Both the position numbers and the translations under genes were made by a program. Shown piece by piece: positions 55,167 through 62,924 of a DNA stretch of 64,000 bases. The stretch lies in the NCBI RefSeq assembly GCF_003144095.1, contig NZ_NSKH01000018.1:2013541-2077540 (forward strand). Reading direction: 5' to 3'. How positions within the stretch are numbered: position 1 is the stretch's first letter; every line of letters begins with the position of its first letter. A model generated the notes under the pieces. The model had not been told where the DNA came from and searched no databases. It was given only the letters and a program-made list of their open reading frames with translations. This stretch comes from Streptomyces sp. ICBB 8177. Its GTDB lineage: Bacteria > Actinomycetota > Actinomycetes > Streptomycetales > Streptomycetaceae.

Positions 55167-56914
55167 GCGACCCCGAGCCCTACCTGCTGACGCGCGTGCT
55201 GGACGCGCTGCTGCGGGAGGACGTCGTGGGACTGCGGACCCGGTCCGCCGAGGTGCTGCGCGCGGACGGGCGCTGGCTGGTGCTGCCGGGAGCGGACGGT
55301 TGCGACGCGCTGGCGCTGCCGGTCACCCGGGACGGCTTCCAGTGCGAGGACCGCGCCCGGCTGCCACTCCTGCGCCGCGAGCCGTCCGGCTCCGAGCCGG
55401 CCGCCCGCGAAGACCTGACCACGTGCGCCGCCGTGCTCGCAGCGCTGCGTGAACGGGCCGAGGCGCCCGACCGCGCGGGCTTCGACGCGTACGCGGCCGA
55501 GTGCCGTCAGACGCTGGAGACGATGCGGCTGCACGACTCCGTGCGCGACGACACCCACCGCCGCCTCGCGCTGGCACACGGCGACGATCCCGCGCACTGG
55601 CGCGGTCCGCTCGGCGCCCTCGCCCTGGACGCGCTCGCCGCCCTCCACGACCACCCCGTCTACCCGACCGCCCGGGGCCGCGCGGGCCTGGGCGAGTGTC
55701 AACTGCGGGCGTTCGCACCGGAGTTCCTGCCCTCCTTCCGTCCGCGCTGGGTGGCGTTGCCGAAGGACGCGGTCGTGGCGCACGGCGTGACCGGGCACCG
55801 GGTGTGGCCGACGCCCGCCCGGCTGGGCCTGCCGGACCTGGACCGCACCCATGTCGCGCTCCCTGTGCACCCCTTGACGAGGGCTCGGGAACTGCATGAA
55901 GCGCTGCGTGAGGCGGGCCTCGCCGAGCGCGCGGTGCTCGCCCGCCGCCCCCACCTCGACCTGCGGCCCACCCTGTCGATGCGCACCGGCGCGATGGCCT
56001 GCGACCCGTACACCCACCTGAAGCTGCCGCTCGCCACCTCCACGCTCGGCCTGCTCAACCGCCGCACCATCAAGCCGGGCACGCTGGTGGACGGCGCGGT
56101 GTGCCAGCGGCTGCTGGAGGCGGTGATCGCGCGTGAACCGCGCTTCGGCGGTGTGGTGCTGCTCGCCGACGAGACCGCGTACGCGCACGCAGGACACCCG
56201 TTGCTCGCCGTGCTGCTGCGCACCCTGCCGGCCGGGCTCGACGACGCGGCCGTGGTGCCGCTGGCCGCGCTGCTCGCGCCCGCGCCGGGCGGGCGGACGG
56301 TGATCGACCACCTGGCCGACCACTGGTTCGGCGGCGACCCGCTCTCGCTGCTGGACGCGGTGCTGCGGCCGCTGTTCGACTGGCAGACCACCTTGTACGG
56401 CTACGGCATCGCGCTGGAGTCGCACCAGCAGAACGTCTCCGTGGTGCTCGACCGGGACGACGCGGGCGCGGTGCGGGTCCGGCTGCTGCTGAAGGACAAC
56501 GACGGCCCCCGCGTCCACACCGGACGGCTCGCCGCCACTCTCGGCGGCGCGCCGCCCGCGTTCGACGACCCGCGCGTGCTCGGCGCGGACGACGACGCGC
56601 TCGCCGCGCTGTTCACCACGATCACCGTCCATCTGTGCGCGGGTGCCTACGCGTTCGGGCTCGCGCGGGCGGGCCGGGTGCCGCTGGACGCCGCGCTGGC
56701 GGTGGTACGCGACCGGCTCGCGGAGGCGATCGGGCGGATGCCGCGGGAAGCGGGCCGGGCGCTGCGGGCGCGCACGCTGGACGCCGCGCGGTTGCCGGTG
56801 AAGGCCATGGTGACCGCGGGCACCCTGCGCACCAAGGAGCGGTCCGGGGCGGCCGACATCAACAAGCACTACACGGCGGGCCCGAACTACCTTGTGAGGT
56901 CCGCGCGTTCGTGA
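55163..56914 (+). CDS. IucA/IucC siderophore synthetase (PvsB-like)
   Basis: 583 aa NRPS-independent siderophore synthetase, adenylating a carboxylate and joining it to an amine or alcohol. Motifs: HPLTRARELHEAL, RPTLSMRTGAMACDPYTHLKLPLAT, GYGIALESHQQNVSVVLDRD, LKDNDGPRVHTGRL, and the FhuF-like C-terminal KHYTAGPNYLVRS. GTGA overlap with the ATP-grasp gene. A 36-codon ORF starts on its stop. Confidence 0.93.
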   Translation: MSDPEPYLLTRVLDALLREDVVGLRTRSAEVLRADGRWLVLPGADGCDALALPVTRDGFQCEDRARLPLLRREPSGSEPAAREDLTTCAAVLAALRERAEAPDRAGFDAYAAECRQTLETMRLHDSVRDDTHRRLALAHGDDPAHWRGPLGALALDALAALHDHPVYPTARGRAGLGECQLRAFAPEFLPSFRPRWVALPKDAVVAHGVTGHRVWPTPARLGLPDLDRTHVALPVHPLTRARELHEALREAGLAERAVLARRPHLDLRPTLSMRTGAMACDPYTHLKLPLATSTLGLLNRRTIKPGTLVDGAVCQRLLEAVIAREPRFGGVVLLADETAYAHAGHPLLAVLLRTLPAGLDDAAVVPLAALLAPAPGGRTVIDHLADHWFGGDPLSLLDAVLRPLFDWQTTLYGYGIALESHQQNVSVVLDRDDAGAVRVRLLLKDNDGPRVHTGRLAATLGGAPPAFDDPRVLGADDDALAALFTTITVHLCAGAYAFGLARAGRVPLDAALAVVRDRLAEAIGRMPREAGRALRARTLDAARLPVKAMVTAGTLRTKERSGAADINKHYTAGPNYLVRSARS

Positions 56915-57021
56915 CGACCCGCCGCCGTGGCGCCGCACCGGGGGAGCGCATAGCCGGGCGTCCCACGGACGCTTCCCGCCCTCGCCCCCCGTCTGCCTGC
57001 CCCTATCGCCGGAGTCGCTGA
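56911..57021 (+). CDS. 36-codon coupled ORF in the place of the exporter gene
   Basis: GTG at 56911 overlaps the upstream stop (GTGA), and its TGA overlaps the next ATG (TGATG). It encodes a basic, Arg/Pro-rich peptide (VTTRRRGAAPGERIAG...). In pvsABCDE this position holds an MFS exporter, so this may be what remains after a clean in-frame deletion, or simply a spacer. Confidence 0.4.
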   Translation: MTTRRRGAAPGERIAGRPTDASRPRPPSACPYRRSR

Positions 57022-58832
57022 TGCCGACCAGCCCCGCCGCCTCCCGTCCGACCGTCCCGCACCTCGCCGCTCCGGAGGCCCGCACCGCCCCCGCTCCGGA
57101 GGCCCGACCCCCCGCCCCGGAAGCCGGAGTGCTGCCCTCCGCCGACGTCGTCGTCGCCCACACCCTGCTCAACTGCCTGCTGCGCGAGGTCTCCGCACCC
57201 GGGCACCGCACGGCCGTCGCCGGCGACCACCTGCACCTGCGGCTGCCCGCGCGAGGCGTGCTGCTGCGGGTGGCGCTGCGCCGCGCCTCGCTGCTGGGCG
57301 CCCACCGCTTCACCGGCCCGGTGGCGGTCCGCGCCCGCGACGGCTGGCGGCCGGTCGGCTGGCGGCGGCTCGCGGAGTACGTGCGCGACGAGCTGGACGC
57401 GCGGACCGGCGTGGCCAACGAGGAGTTCGTGGCCCAGGTCGTCTCCAGCCACGAGGGGGTCGCGGCCGGCCTCGCCGCGCCCCGCCGAGGCCCGGAGCCC
57501 GGCGCCGATCCCCGGACCGCCCGCTACCTGGAGTCCGAACGCGCGCTGCTCTTCGGTCACCGCTTCCACCCCACGCCGAAGGCCCGTTCCGCGGACCGGA
57601 CCGCGTGGCGGCGCTACGCGCCCGAAGCGGGGGCCCGCTTCCCGCTGCGCCACCTCGCGGTCCGCGCCGACCTGGTGGCGGGGGAGTGCGCCGAGCCGGG
57701 CGCGGACGCGGCGATCGACCGGCTGCGCGACGTCCCGGCCGGACACCGGCTGCTGCCCGTCCACCCCTGGCAGTACGAACTGCTGGGTGAGGCACCCTTG
57801 TTGCGTGCCGCCATCGAACGCGGTGAGGTGCTGGACCTCGGCACCGGCGGGCCGACCTTCGCGCCGACCGCGTCGGTGCGCACCCTGCACGGCGACGGCG
57901 GCTTCCTGAAGTTCAGCCTGAACGTGCGGATCACCAACTGCCTGCGCAAGAACGCCAGTTACGAGCTGTCCGGCGCGGTCGCGCTCACCCGGCTGCTGAA
58001 GCCCGCGCTGGACGACCTGGCCCGGCGCTTCCCCGGCACCGGCATGCTGCGCGAACCGGCCTACCGCTCGCTCGCGCTGCCCGGCCCGGACGGGCGGCCC
58101 GACACCGGGCTGCTGGAGGGCTTCGGCGTCATCGTCCGCGACGGCCTCGACGGCCATCTCGCGCCCGGTGTCACGCCGTTGCTCGCCGCGGCCGTGGCCG
58201 ACGAGTACCCCACCAGCTCCGCGCACGTCTCCCGTCTTCCGGCCGTGACCGGCGGGCCGGGCGCGGCCCCGCGGTGGTGGGCGGCGTACCTGCGGCTGCT
58301 GCTGCCGCCGGTACTGGCCGCCTGGTTCGACCACGGCGTCGTGCTCGAACCGCACCTGCAGAACGTGCTGATCGGCGTGGACGCCACCGGCCTGCCCCGG
58401 CAGGTGCTCTTCCGCGACCTGGAGGGCACCAAGCTGCTGGCCTCCCGCCACACCGCCGCGCTCGCCGCACTCCCCGCCGACGTCGCCGGACCCATGACGT
58501 ACGACGCGCGACGCGGCTGGGACCGGGTCGTCTACTGCCTGCTGGTCAACAACGTCGCCGAGACCCTGGCCGCCCTCGCGGACCTGCGCCCCGGACTCGA
58601 GGCCGCGCTGTGGGCGGAAGTCCGCGACGTGCTGCGGGAGTTCGCCGACGCGCACGGTCGGCCGCCCGCGCTGCGCCGCCTGCTCGCCGGGGAGCCGCTG
58701 CCCGCCAAGGCCAATCTGCTCACCCGCTGGCGCCGCCGTGCCGACCGCGACGCGGACTACGTACGGCTGCCCTCGCCGCTCGCCGGCGACGTGCTGTCCG
58801 GAGCGCGCTCGGCGACCGGCGGCCCCCGATGA
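57021..58832 (+). CDS. IucA/IucC siderophore synthetase (PvsD-like)
   Basis: 603 aa, second synthetase. A ~40-residue Pro/Ala leader, then HRFHPTPKARS, LLPVHPWQYELL, PTASVRTLHGDGGFLKFSLNVRITNCLRKNASYE, VLEPHLQNVLIG and FRDLEGTKLL. In the vibrioferrin path the PvsD-type enzyme joins citrate and serine. ATG with GGAG 6 nt before. Its stop overlaps an ATG that begins a repeat tract. Confidence 0.93.
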   Translation: MPTSPAASRPTVPHLAAPEARTAPAPEARPPAPEAGVLPSADVVVAHTLLNCLLREVSAPGHRTAVAGDHLHLRLPARGVLLRVALRRASLLGAHRFTGPVAVRARDGWRPVGWRRLAEYVRDELDARTGVANEEFVAQVVSSHEGVAAGLAAPRRGPEPGADPRTARYLESERALLFGHRFHPTPKARSADRTAWRRYAPEAGARFPLRHLAVRADLVAGECAEPGADAAIDRLRDVPAGHRLLPVHPWQYELLGEAPLLRAAIERGEVLDLGTGGPTFAPTASVRTLHGDGGFLKFSLNVRITNCLRKNASYELSGAVALTRLLKPALDDLARRFPGTGMLREPAYRSLALPGPDGRPDTGLLEGFGVIVRDGLDGHLAPGVTPLLAAAVADEYPTSSAHVSRLPAVTGGPGAAPRWWAAYLRLLLPPVLAAWFDHGVVLEPHLQNVLIGVDATGLPRQVLFRDLEGTKLLASRHTAALAALPADVAGPMTYDARRGWDRVVYCLLVNNVAETLAALADLRPGLEAALWAEVRDVLREFADAHGRPPALRRLLAGEPLPAKANLLTRWRRRADRDADYVRLPSPLAGDVLSGARSATGGPR

Positions 58833-58903
58833 CGCCGCCGGGCCTACAGCCCCCGATGACGCCGTCGGGTCCACGCCCCCCGGTGACGCCGTCCGGCGAC
58901 GAC
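58823..58903 (+). repeat. three 27-bp tandem repeats, each with a start codon
   Basis: Units begin at 58823, 58850 and 58877. Each has CCCCC(G)RTGACGCCG with ATG (58829), ATG (58856) or GTG (58883), all in the decarboxylase frame. The first ATG overlaps the synthetase stop (ATGA). Confidence 0.8.
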
Positions 58904-58924
58904 CAGCCCCCGCAGGAGCCCCCG

Positions 58925-60112
58925 ATGCGCCCGTCCGTCCGCGACCTCGTCGCCTCCGCCGCCCCCGACGAACTGCCCGCGTACGTCTACGACGTGGCCG
59001 CGCTGCGTGAGCACGCCTCAGCCGTGCGCGCCGCGCTGCCCCCGGCCGTCGAGCTGTACTACGCGGCCAAGGCCAACCCGGCCCCCGAGATCCTCGCCGC
59101 GCTGCGGGAGGCCGTCACCGGGTACGAGGTGGCCTCAGGGGGCGAGCTGGCGCACGTGCGCGAGGCGGTCCCCGGCGCGCCGGTGGCGTTCGGCGGCCCG
59201 GGCAAGACGACCGCCGAGATCGCGGCGGCGCTGGCGGCGGGGACCGAGCGCTTCCACGTCGAGAGCGTCCACGAACTGCGGCTGCTGGCGGCGCTCGCCG
59301 ACCGCGCCGGGCGCCCCGCGGACGTCCTGCTGCGCGTCAACCCGGCGGTGGACGGCGGCGCGCTGGACGGGGTGGCGCTGGCGATGGGCGGGCGGCCGAC
59401 GCCGTTCGGCCTCGACCCGGACGCGGTGACCGCGTGCCTGCGGCTGCTGCGCGACCCGCAGTTGCGGAGCCTGACCCTGCGCGGCGTCCACGCCCACCTC
59501 GCCAGCGGCCTGAACGCGGATGCCCAACTCGCCGTGGCACGGCGGATCGTGACGTACGCGGCCGGCCTCTTCGTAACGCACCCCGTGCCGCACCCGGAGG
59601 TCAACCTCGGCGGCGGCATGGCCGTCGACTACGCCGACCCGGAACACCGCTTCGACTGGACCGCGTTCGGCGCCGGGCTGGCGGAAATCGCCGCAGAGCG
59701 GCCGGAGTTGACGTTGCGGATCGAGCCTGGGCGGGCGCTGACCGCGTACTGCGGCTGGTACGCGACCGAGGTGCTGGACGTCAAGCACAGCCACGGTGAG
59801 GACTTCGCGGTCCTGCGCGGCGGCACCCACCACCTGCGCACCCCGGTCACCCGGGGCCACGACCAGCCGTTCGCCCTGCTGCCGGTGGAGACCTGGCCGC
59901 ACCCCTGGCCGCGCCCCGCGGCGGGCGGCGGACGGATCACGCTGGTCGGTCAACTGTGCACGCCGAAAGACGTGTTCGCCCGGCGCGTCCCGGCGACCGG
60001 GCTGCGCGCCGGGGACCGGGTGGCGTTCGCCATGGCGGGCGCGTACGCGTGGAACATCTCGCACCACGAGTTCCTGATGCACCCGCGTCCGCGCTTCCAC
60101 TACGTGGGCTGA
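58925..60112 (+). CDS. PLP-dependent decarboxylase of siderophore biosynthesis (PvsE-like)
   Basis: 395 aa, type III-fold (ornithine/diaminopimelate) decarboxylase. PLP lysine Lys49 in LYYAAKANPAP; GVHAHLASGLNADAQ, EVNLGGGMAVDY, RIEPGRALTAYCGWY, catalytic Cys in VGQLCTPKDVF. In the vibrioferrin pathway it acts on citryl-serine to give the ethanolamine unit. ATG with AGGAG six bases before is used; 58829 would add 32 Pro-rich residues. Confidence 0.92.
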   Translation: MRPSVRDLVASAAPDELPAYVYDVAALREHASAVRAALPPAVELYYAAKANPAPEILAALREAVTGYEVASGGELAHVREAVPGAPVAFGGPGKTTAEIAAALAAGTERFHVESVHELRLLAALADRAGRPADVLLRVNPAVDGGALDGVALAMGGRPTPFGLDPDAVTACLRLLRDPQLRSLTLRGVHAHLASGLNADAQLAVARRIVTYAAGLFVTHPVPHPEVNLGGGMAVDYADPEHRFDWTAFGAGLAEIAAERPELTLRIEPGRALTAYCGWYATEVLDVKHSHGEDFAVLRGGTHHLRTPVTRGHDQPFALLPVETWPHPWPRPAAGGGRITLVGQLCTPKDVFARRVPATGLRAGDRVAFAMAGAYAWNISHHEFLMHPRPRFHYVG

Positions 60113-60133
60113 GACACCTGGAAACGTACAGCC

Positions 60134-60167
60134 GTGCGGGGCGGGCTCCGTCCAGCCCGCCCCGCAC
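60134..60167. terminator. terminator of the siderophore operon
   Basis: A perfect 14-bp stem (60134-60147 with 60154-60167) with a 6-nt loop between convergent genes. Confidence 0.87.
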
Positions 60168-60184
60168 ACCCGTCGCCGGACGCG

Positions 60185-61621
60185 TCAGCCGGTCAGCTCG
60201 TCCTCCGGGATCGTGATGACCCAGTGCGTCTCCTTGCGCGGCCGCAGGTAGAAGACCCAGTACAGGGCGGCGGCCGCGGTCACCCCGGCCGTGATCAGCA
60301 GGTCGCGGGCGGTCTGCTGGGCCAGCACCCACACCAGCACCGCCAGCAGCAGCGCGGGCACGACCGGCCACAGCGGCATCCGCCACACGCCCTCACGGCC
60401 CTTGTGCACGCCCCGGCGGCAGGCCAGCGCCGCCAGCGCCACGAACGCGTACAGCGCGGCCACCGCGACGCCGGTGACGCCGTTGAGGGTGTCGACCGGC
60501 ACGAAGCACAGGATGGCGCCGGGCACGCCGACCGCCAGCGTGGCGATCCACGGCGAGCCGAAGCGCTTGCTGAGGTTGCCGAAGGCCCGGTTGACCGGCG
60601 CGGGCCAGGCGTTGTCGCGGGCCGAGGCGTACAGCACCCGGGAGTTCTGGATGACCATCACGATCGCCGCGTTGATGATGGCCAGCGCGATGCACAGGCT
60701 GATGAAGGTGCCGAGGGCGCTGTCGCTCCAGCGCTGCACCATCCCGGCCACGTCGCCGCCGGCCAGCGTCGTCAGGTCCGGGGCGCCCAGGGTGATGGCG
60801 ACGACCGGGACCAGCACGACCGCGGCGCCGATGGCCAGCGTCCACAGCACGGTGCGCGAGACGGTGCGGCGCGGGTTCTCCATCTCCTCCGACAGGTACA
60901 CGGCCGTCGAGAAGCCCTGGAGGATGAACAGGGCCGCCGCGAGCCCGGCGACGATCAGCCCGGCGGAGACCGGGGTGCTCGCCCCGTGCGCCCCGGCCAT
61001 CACCGGGTGGATCAGCACCGACGCCGAGCGGTGGGTGTGGCTGAAGCCGAGGAAGGCCACCACACCGGAGGCGACGACCTCCAGCACCAGGAAGACGCCG
61101 GTGATCCAGGCGTTCGCCCGCAGGTCCAGCAGGCCCATCACGGTGGCCAGCAGCATCACCGCCGCGCCCATCACCTTCGCGTCCACGTGCACGATCGGCG
61201 CGAGGTACTCGGCGGTGCCCAGCGCGATGATCGGCGGCACGATCATCACCACGATCAGCGCCTGGATGAAGACCAGCCAGCCAGAGAACCGCCCCGTGAG
61301 CGTGCCGACCATGGCGTACTCGCCGCCGGCGCTCGGGATCAGCGTGCCCAGTTCCGAGTAGCAGAAGGCGACCGCCACGCACAGCACGACGGCGATCACC
61401 AGGGTCAGCGCGGTCCCGGTGCCCAGGGACGCGAACGACCCCGGCACGATCACGAACAGCGACGAGGCCGGGGTCAGGCAGGAGAGGGTCAGCAGCGTGC
61501 CGCCGACCACCCCGATGGAACGGTTCAGCTTGGGCGCCTCGTGCGGCGTCACGCCGGGCGTCGTGGCGGCTTGCCCGCCGCCGGAGGCGTCGGGTGCGGG
61601 CGGTCGCAGGATGTCGGTCAT
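60185..61621 (-). CDS. APC-superfamily amino acid permease
   Basis: 478 aa, about 12 transmembrane helices. VVGGTLLTLSCLTPASSLFVIVPG and ELGTLIPSAGGEYAMVGTLTG mark the APC fold; VYLSEEMENPRRTVSRTVLW is the conserved loop after helix 6. Amino acid or amine uptake is likely. ATG at 61621 is preferred over GTG at 61642; neither has a strong ribosome site. It is not obviously part of the siderophore path. Confidence 0.9.
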   Translation of the reverse strand: MTDILRPPAPDASGGGQAATTPGVTPHEAPKLNRSIGVVGGTLLTLSCLTPASSLFVIVPGSFASLGTGTALTLVIAVVLCVAVAFCYSELGTLIPSAGGEYAMVGTLTGRFSGWLVFIQALIVVMIVPPIIALGTAEYLAPIVHVDAKVMGAAVMLLATVMGLLDLRANAWITGVFLVLEVVASGVVAFLGFSHTHRSASVLIHPVMAGAHGASTPVSAGLIVAGLAAALFILQGFSTAVYLSEEMENPRRTVSRTVLWTLAIGAAVVLVPVVAITLGAPDLTTLAGGDVAGMVQRWSDSALGTFISLCIALAIINAAIVMVIQNSRVLYASARDNAWPAPVNRAFGNLSKRFGSPWIATLAVGVPGAILCFVPVDTLNGVTGVAVAALYAFVALAALACRRGVHKGREGVWRMPLWPVVPALLLAVLVWVLAQQTARDLLITAGVTAAAALYWVFYLRPRKETHWVITIPEDELTG

Positions 61622-61769
61622 ACGGCGTCCCATCGGGCTCACTGGGGCGGAGTGGTGCGGAGGGGGTGGGAGCGTTATCGCCTCCGTAGGGCTGGCTGCT
61701 CGTGGTGCTCGGCCGCTCCCGGGACGTCATGAGACATGTGCTGTTAACAAAGCGTCAACCCCCCTTTCG

Positions 61770-61784
61770 CAACGGAATCCGTTG
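61770..61784. promoter_or_regulatory. candidate operator for permease/GntR pair
   Basis: CAACGGA-A-TCCGTTG, a perfect 7-bp inverted repeat, abuts TTGACA (minus strand, 61789-61784), a good -35 for the permease. The 61622-62007 gap contains no gene; GTTAAC and a second TTGAC lie nearby. Confidence 0.5.
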
Positions 61785-62007
61785 TCAAACAGCGCTGCCG
61801 CTGATGATTTGGTCGCCCGGGAGCCGGTCCAGCCGTCCGGGCGACCGGTACGGATACCGCCGTCGGCCGGTCCGGAAAAGTCCCGGGAGGCGGCGGGCCG
61901 CCCACCTGATGGACACCCGGCCCGCGGTTAACCCTTGGCCCGGACTTGCGGTCGGACACGTAACGTTGCCAAGCTGTCGCAGTCGGTCAACCTCGATGGA
62001 GGGTCAC

Positions 62008-62760
62008 GTGCCATTCGGTGAACAGCCCGCGTACCTCCGCGTCGCCGACGACCTGCGCGGCAAGATCCTCGCCGGCGAGCTGGCCCCGCACACCCGGCTG
62101 CCCTCGCAGGCGAAGATCCGCCAGGAATACGGCGTCTCGGACACCGTCGCCCTGGAGGCGCGCAAGGTGCTGATGGCCGAGGGGTTCGTCGAGGGGCGCT
62201 CCGGCTCCGGGACGTACGTGCGCGAGCGGCCCGAGCCCAAGCTGATCGCCCGCTCCGGCTACCGCCCCTCCTACGGGCCGACCCCGTTCCGGCAGGAGCA
62301 GGCCGACGAGGGGTGCAAGGGCACCTGGGAGTCGGTGAGCGTCCAGGAGGTCGCGAGTCCCGCCGTCGCCGCCCGGCTGCGGATCCAGCCCGGCGACAAG
62401 GTGATGTCGACCCGCTACCTGTTCCGCGCCGAGGGCGAGCCGATGATGCTCTCCACCTCCTGGGAGCCGCTGGCGCTCACCGGCCGCACGCCCGTGATGC
62501 TCCCCGAGGAGGGGCCGCTCGGCGGGCGGGGCGTGGTGGAGCGGATGGCCGCGCTCGACCTGGTGGTCGACCACGTCGTCGAGGAGGTCGGCGCCCGCCC
62601 CGGGCTGGCCGCCGAGACCGCCGAGTTGGGCGGCGTCCCCGGCCACATCGTGGTGGTGGTCCGCCGCACCTTCTTCACCGGCGACCGGCCGGTCGAGACC
62701 GCCGATCTGGTCGTCCCCGCCGACCGCTACCAGGTTACGTATCACCTTCCGGTGAAATAG
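62008..62760 (+). CDS. GntR-family regulator, HutC/UTRA type
   Basis: 250 aa. N-terminal winged helix (PAYLRVADDLRGKILAGELAPHTRLPSQAKIRQEYGVSDTVALEARKVLMAEGFVEGRSGSGTYV) and a C-terminal UTRA-like ligand domain (STRYLFRAEGEPMMLSTSWEPL). GTG with GGAGGG before. Flanked by two permeases, which it may control. Confidence 0.92.
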   Translation: MPFGEQPAYLRVADDLRGKILAGELAPHTRLPSQAKIRQEYGVSDTVALEARKVLMAEGFVEGRSGSGTYVRERPEPKLIARSGYRPSYGPTPFRQEQADEGCKGTWESVSVQEVASPAVAARLRIQPGDKVMSTRYLFRAEGEPMMLSTSWEPLALTGRTPVMLPEEGPLGGRGVVERMAALDLVVDHVVEEVGARPGLAAETAELGGVPGHIVVVVRRTFFTGDRPVETADLVVPADRYQVTYHLPVK

Positions 62761-62924
62761 CGCCCTGAGCGGCCGCTTTGCCATCTGATCGAAGGCGCGC
62801 GGTACGCTTGCGGTCTGTTGTGAAGGTCACATCTCGCCGATTATCGGAACCGGATCGCCCGACTCCCCTTTACGATGCGGAGGTTTGTGCAAGGCGACGG
62901 GGAGAAGAAAGGGGAACCAACGTT

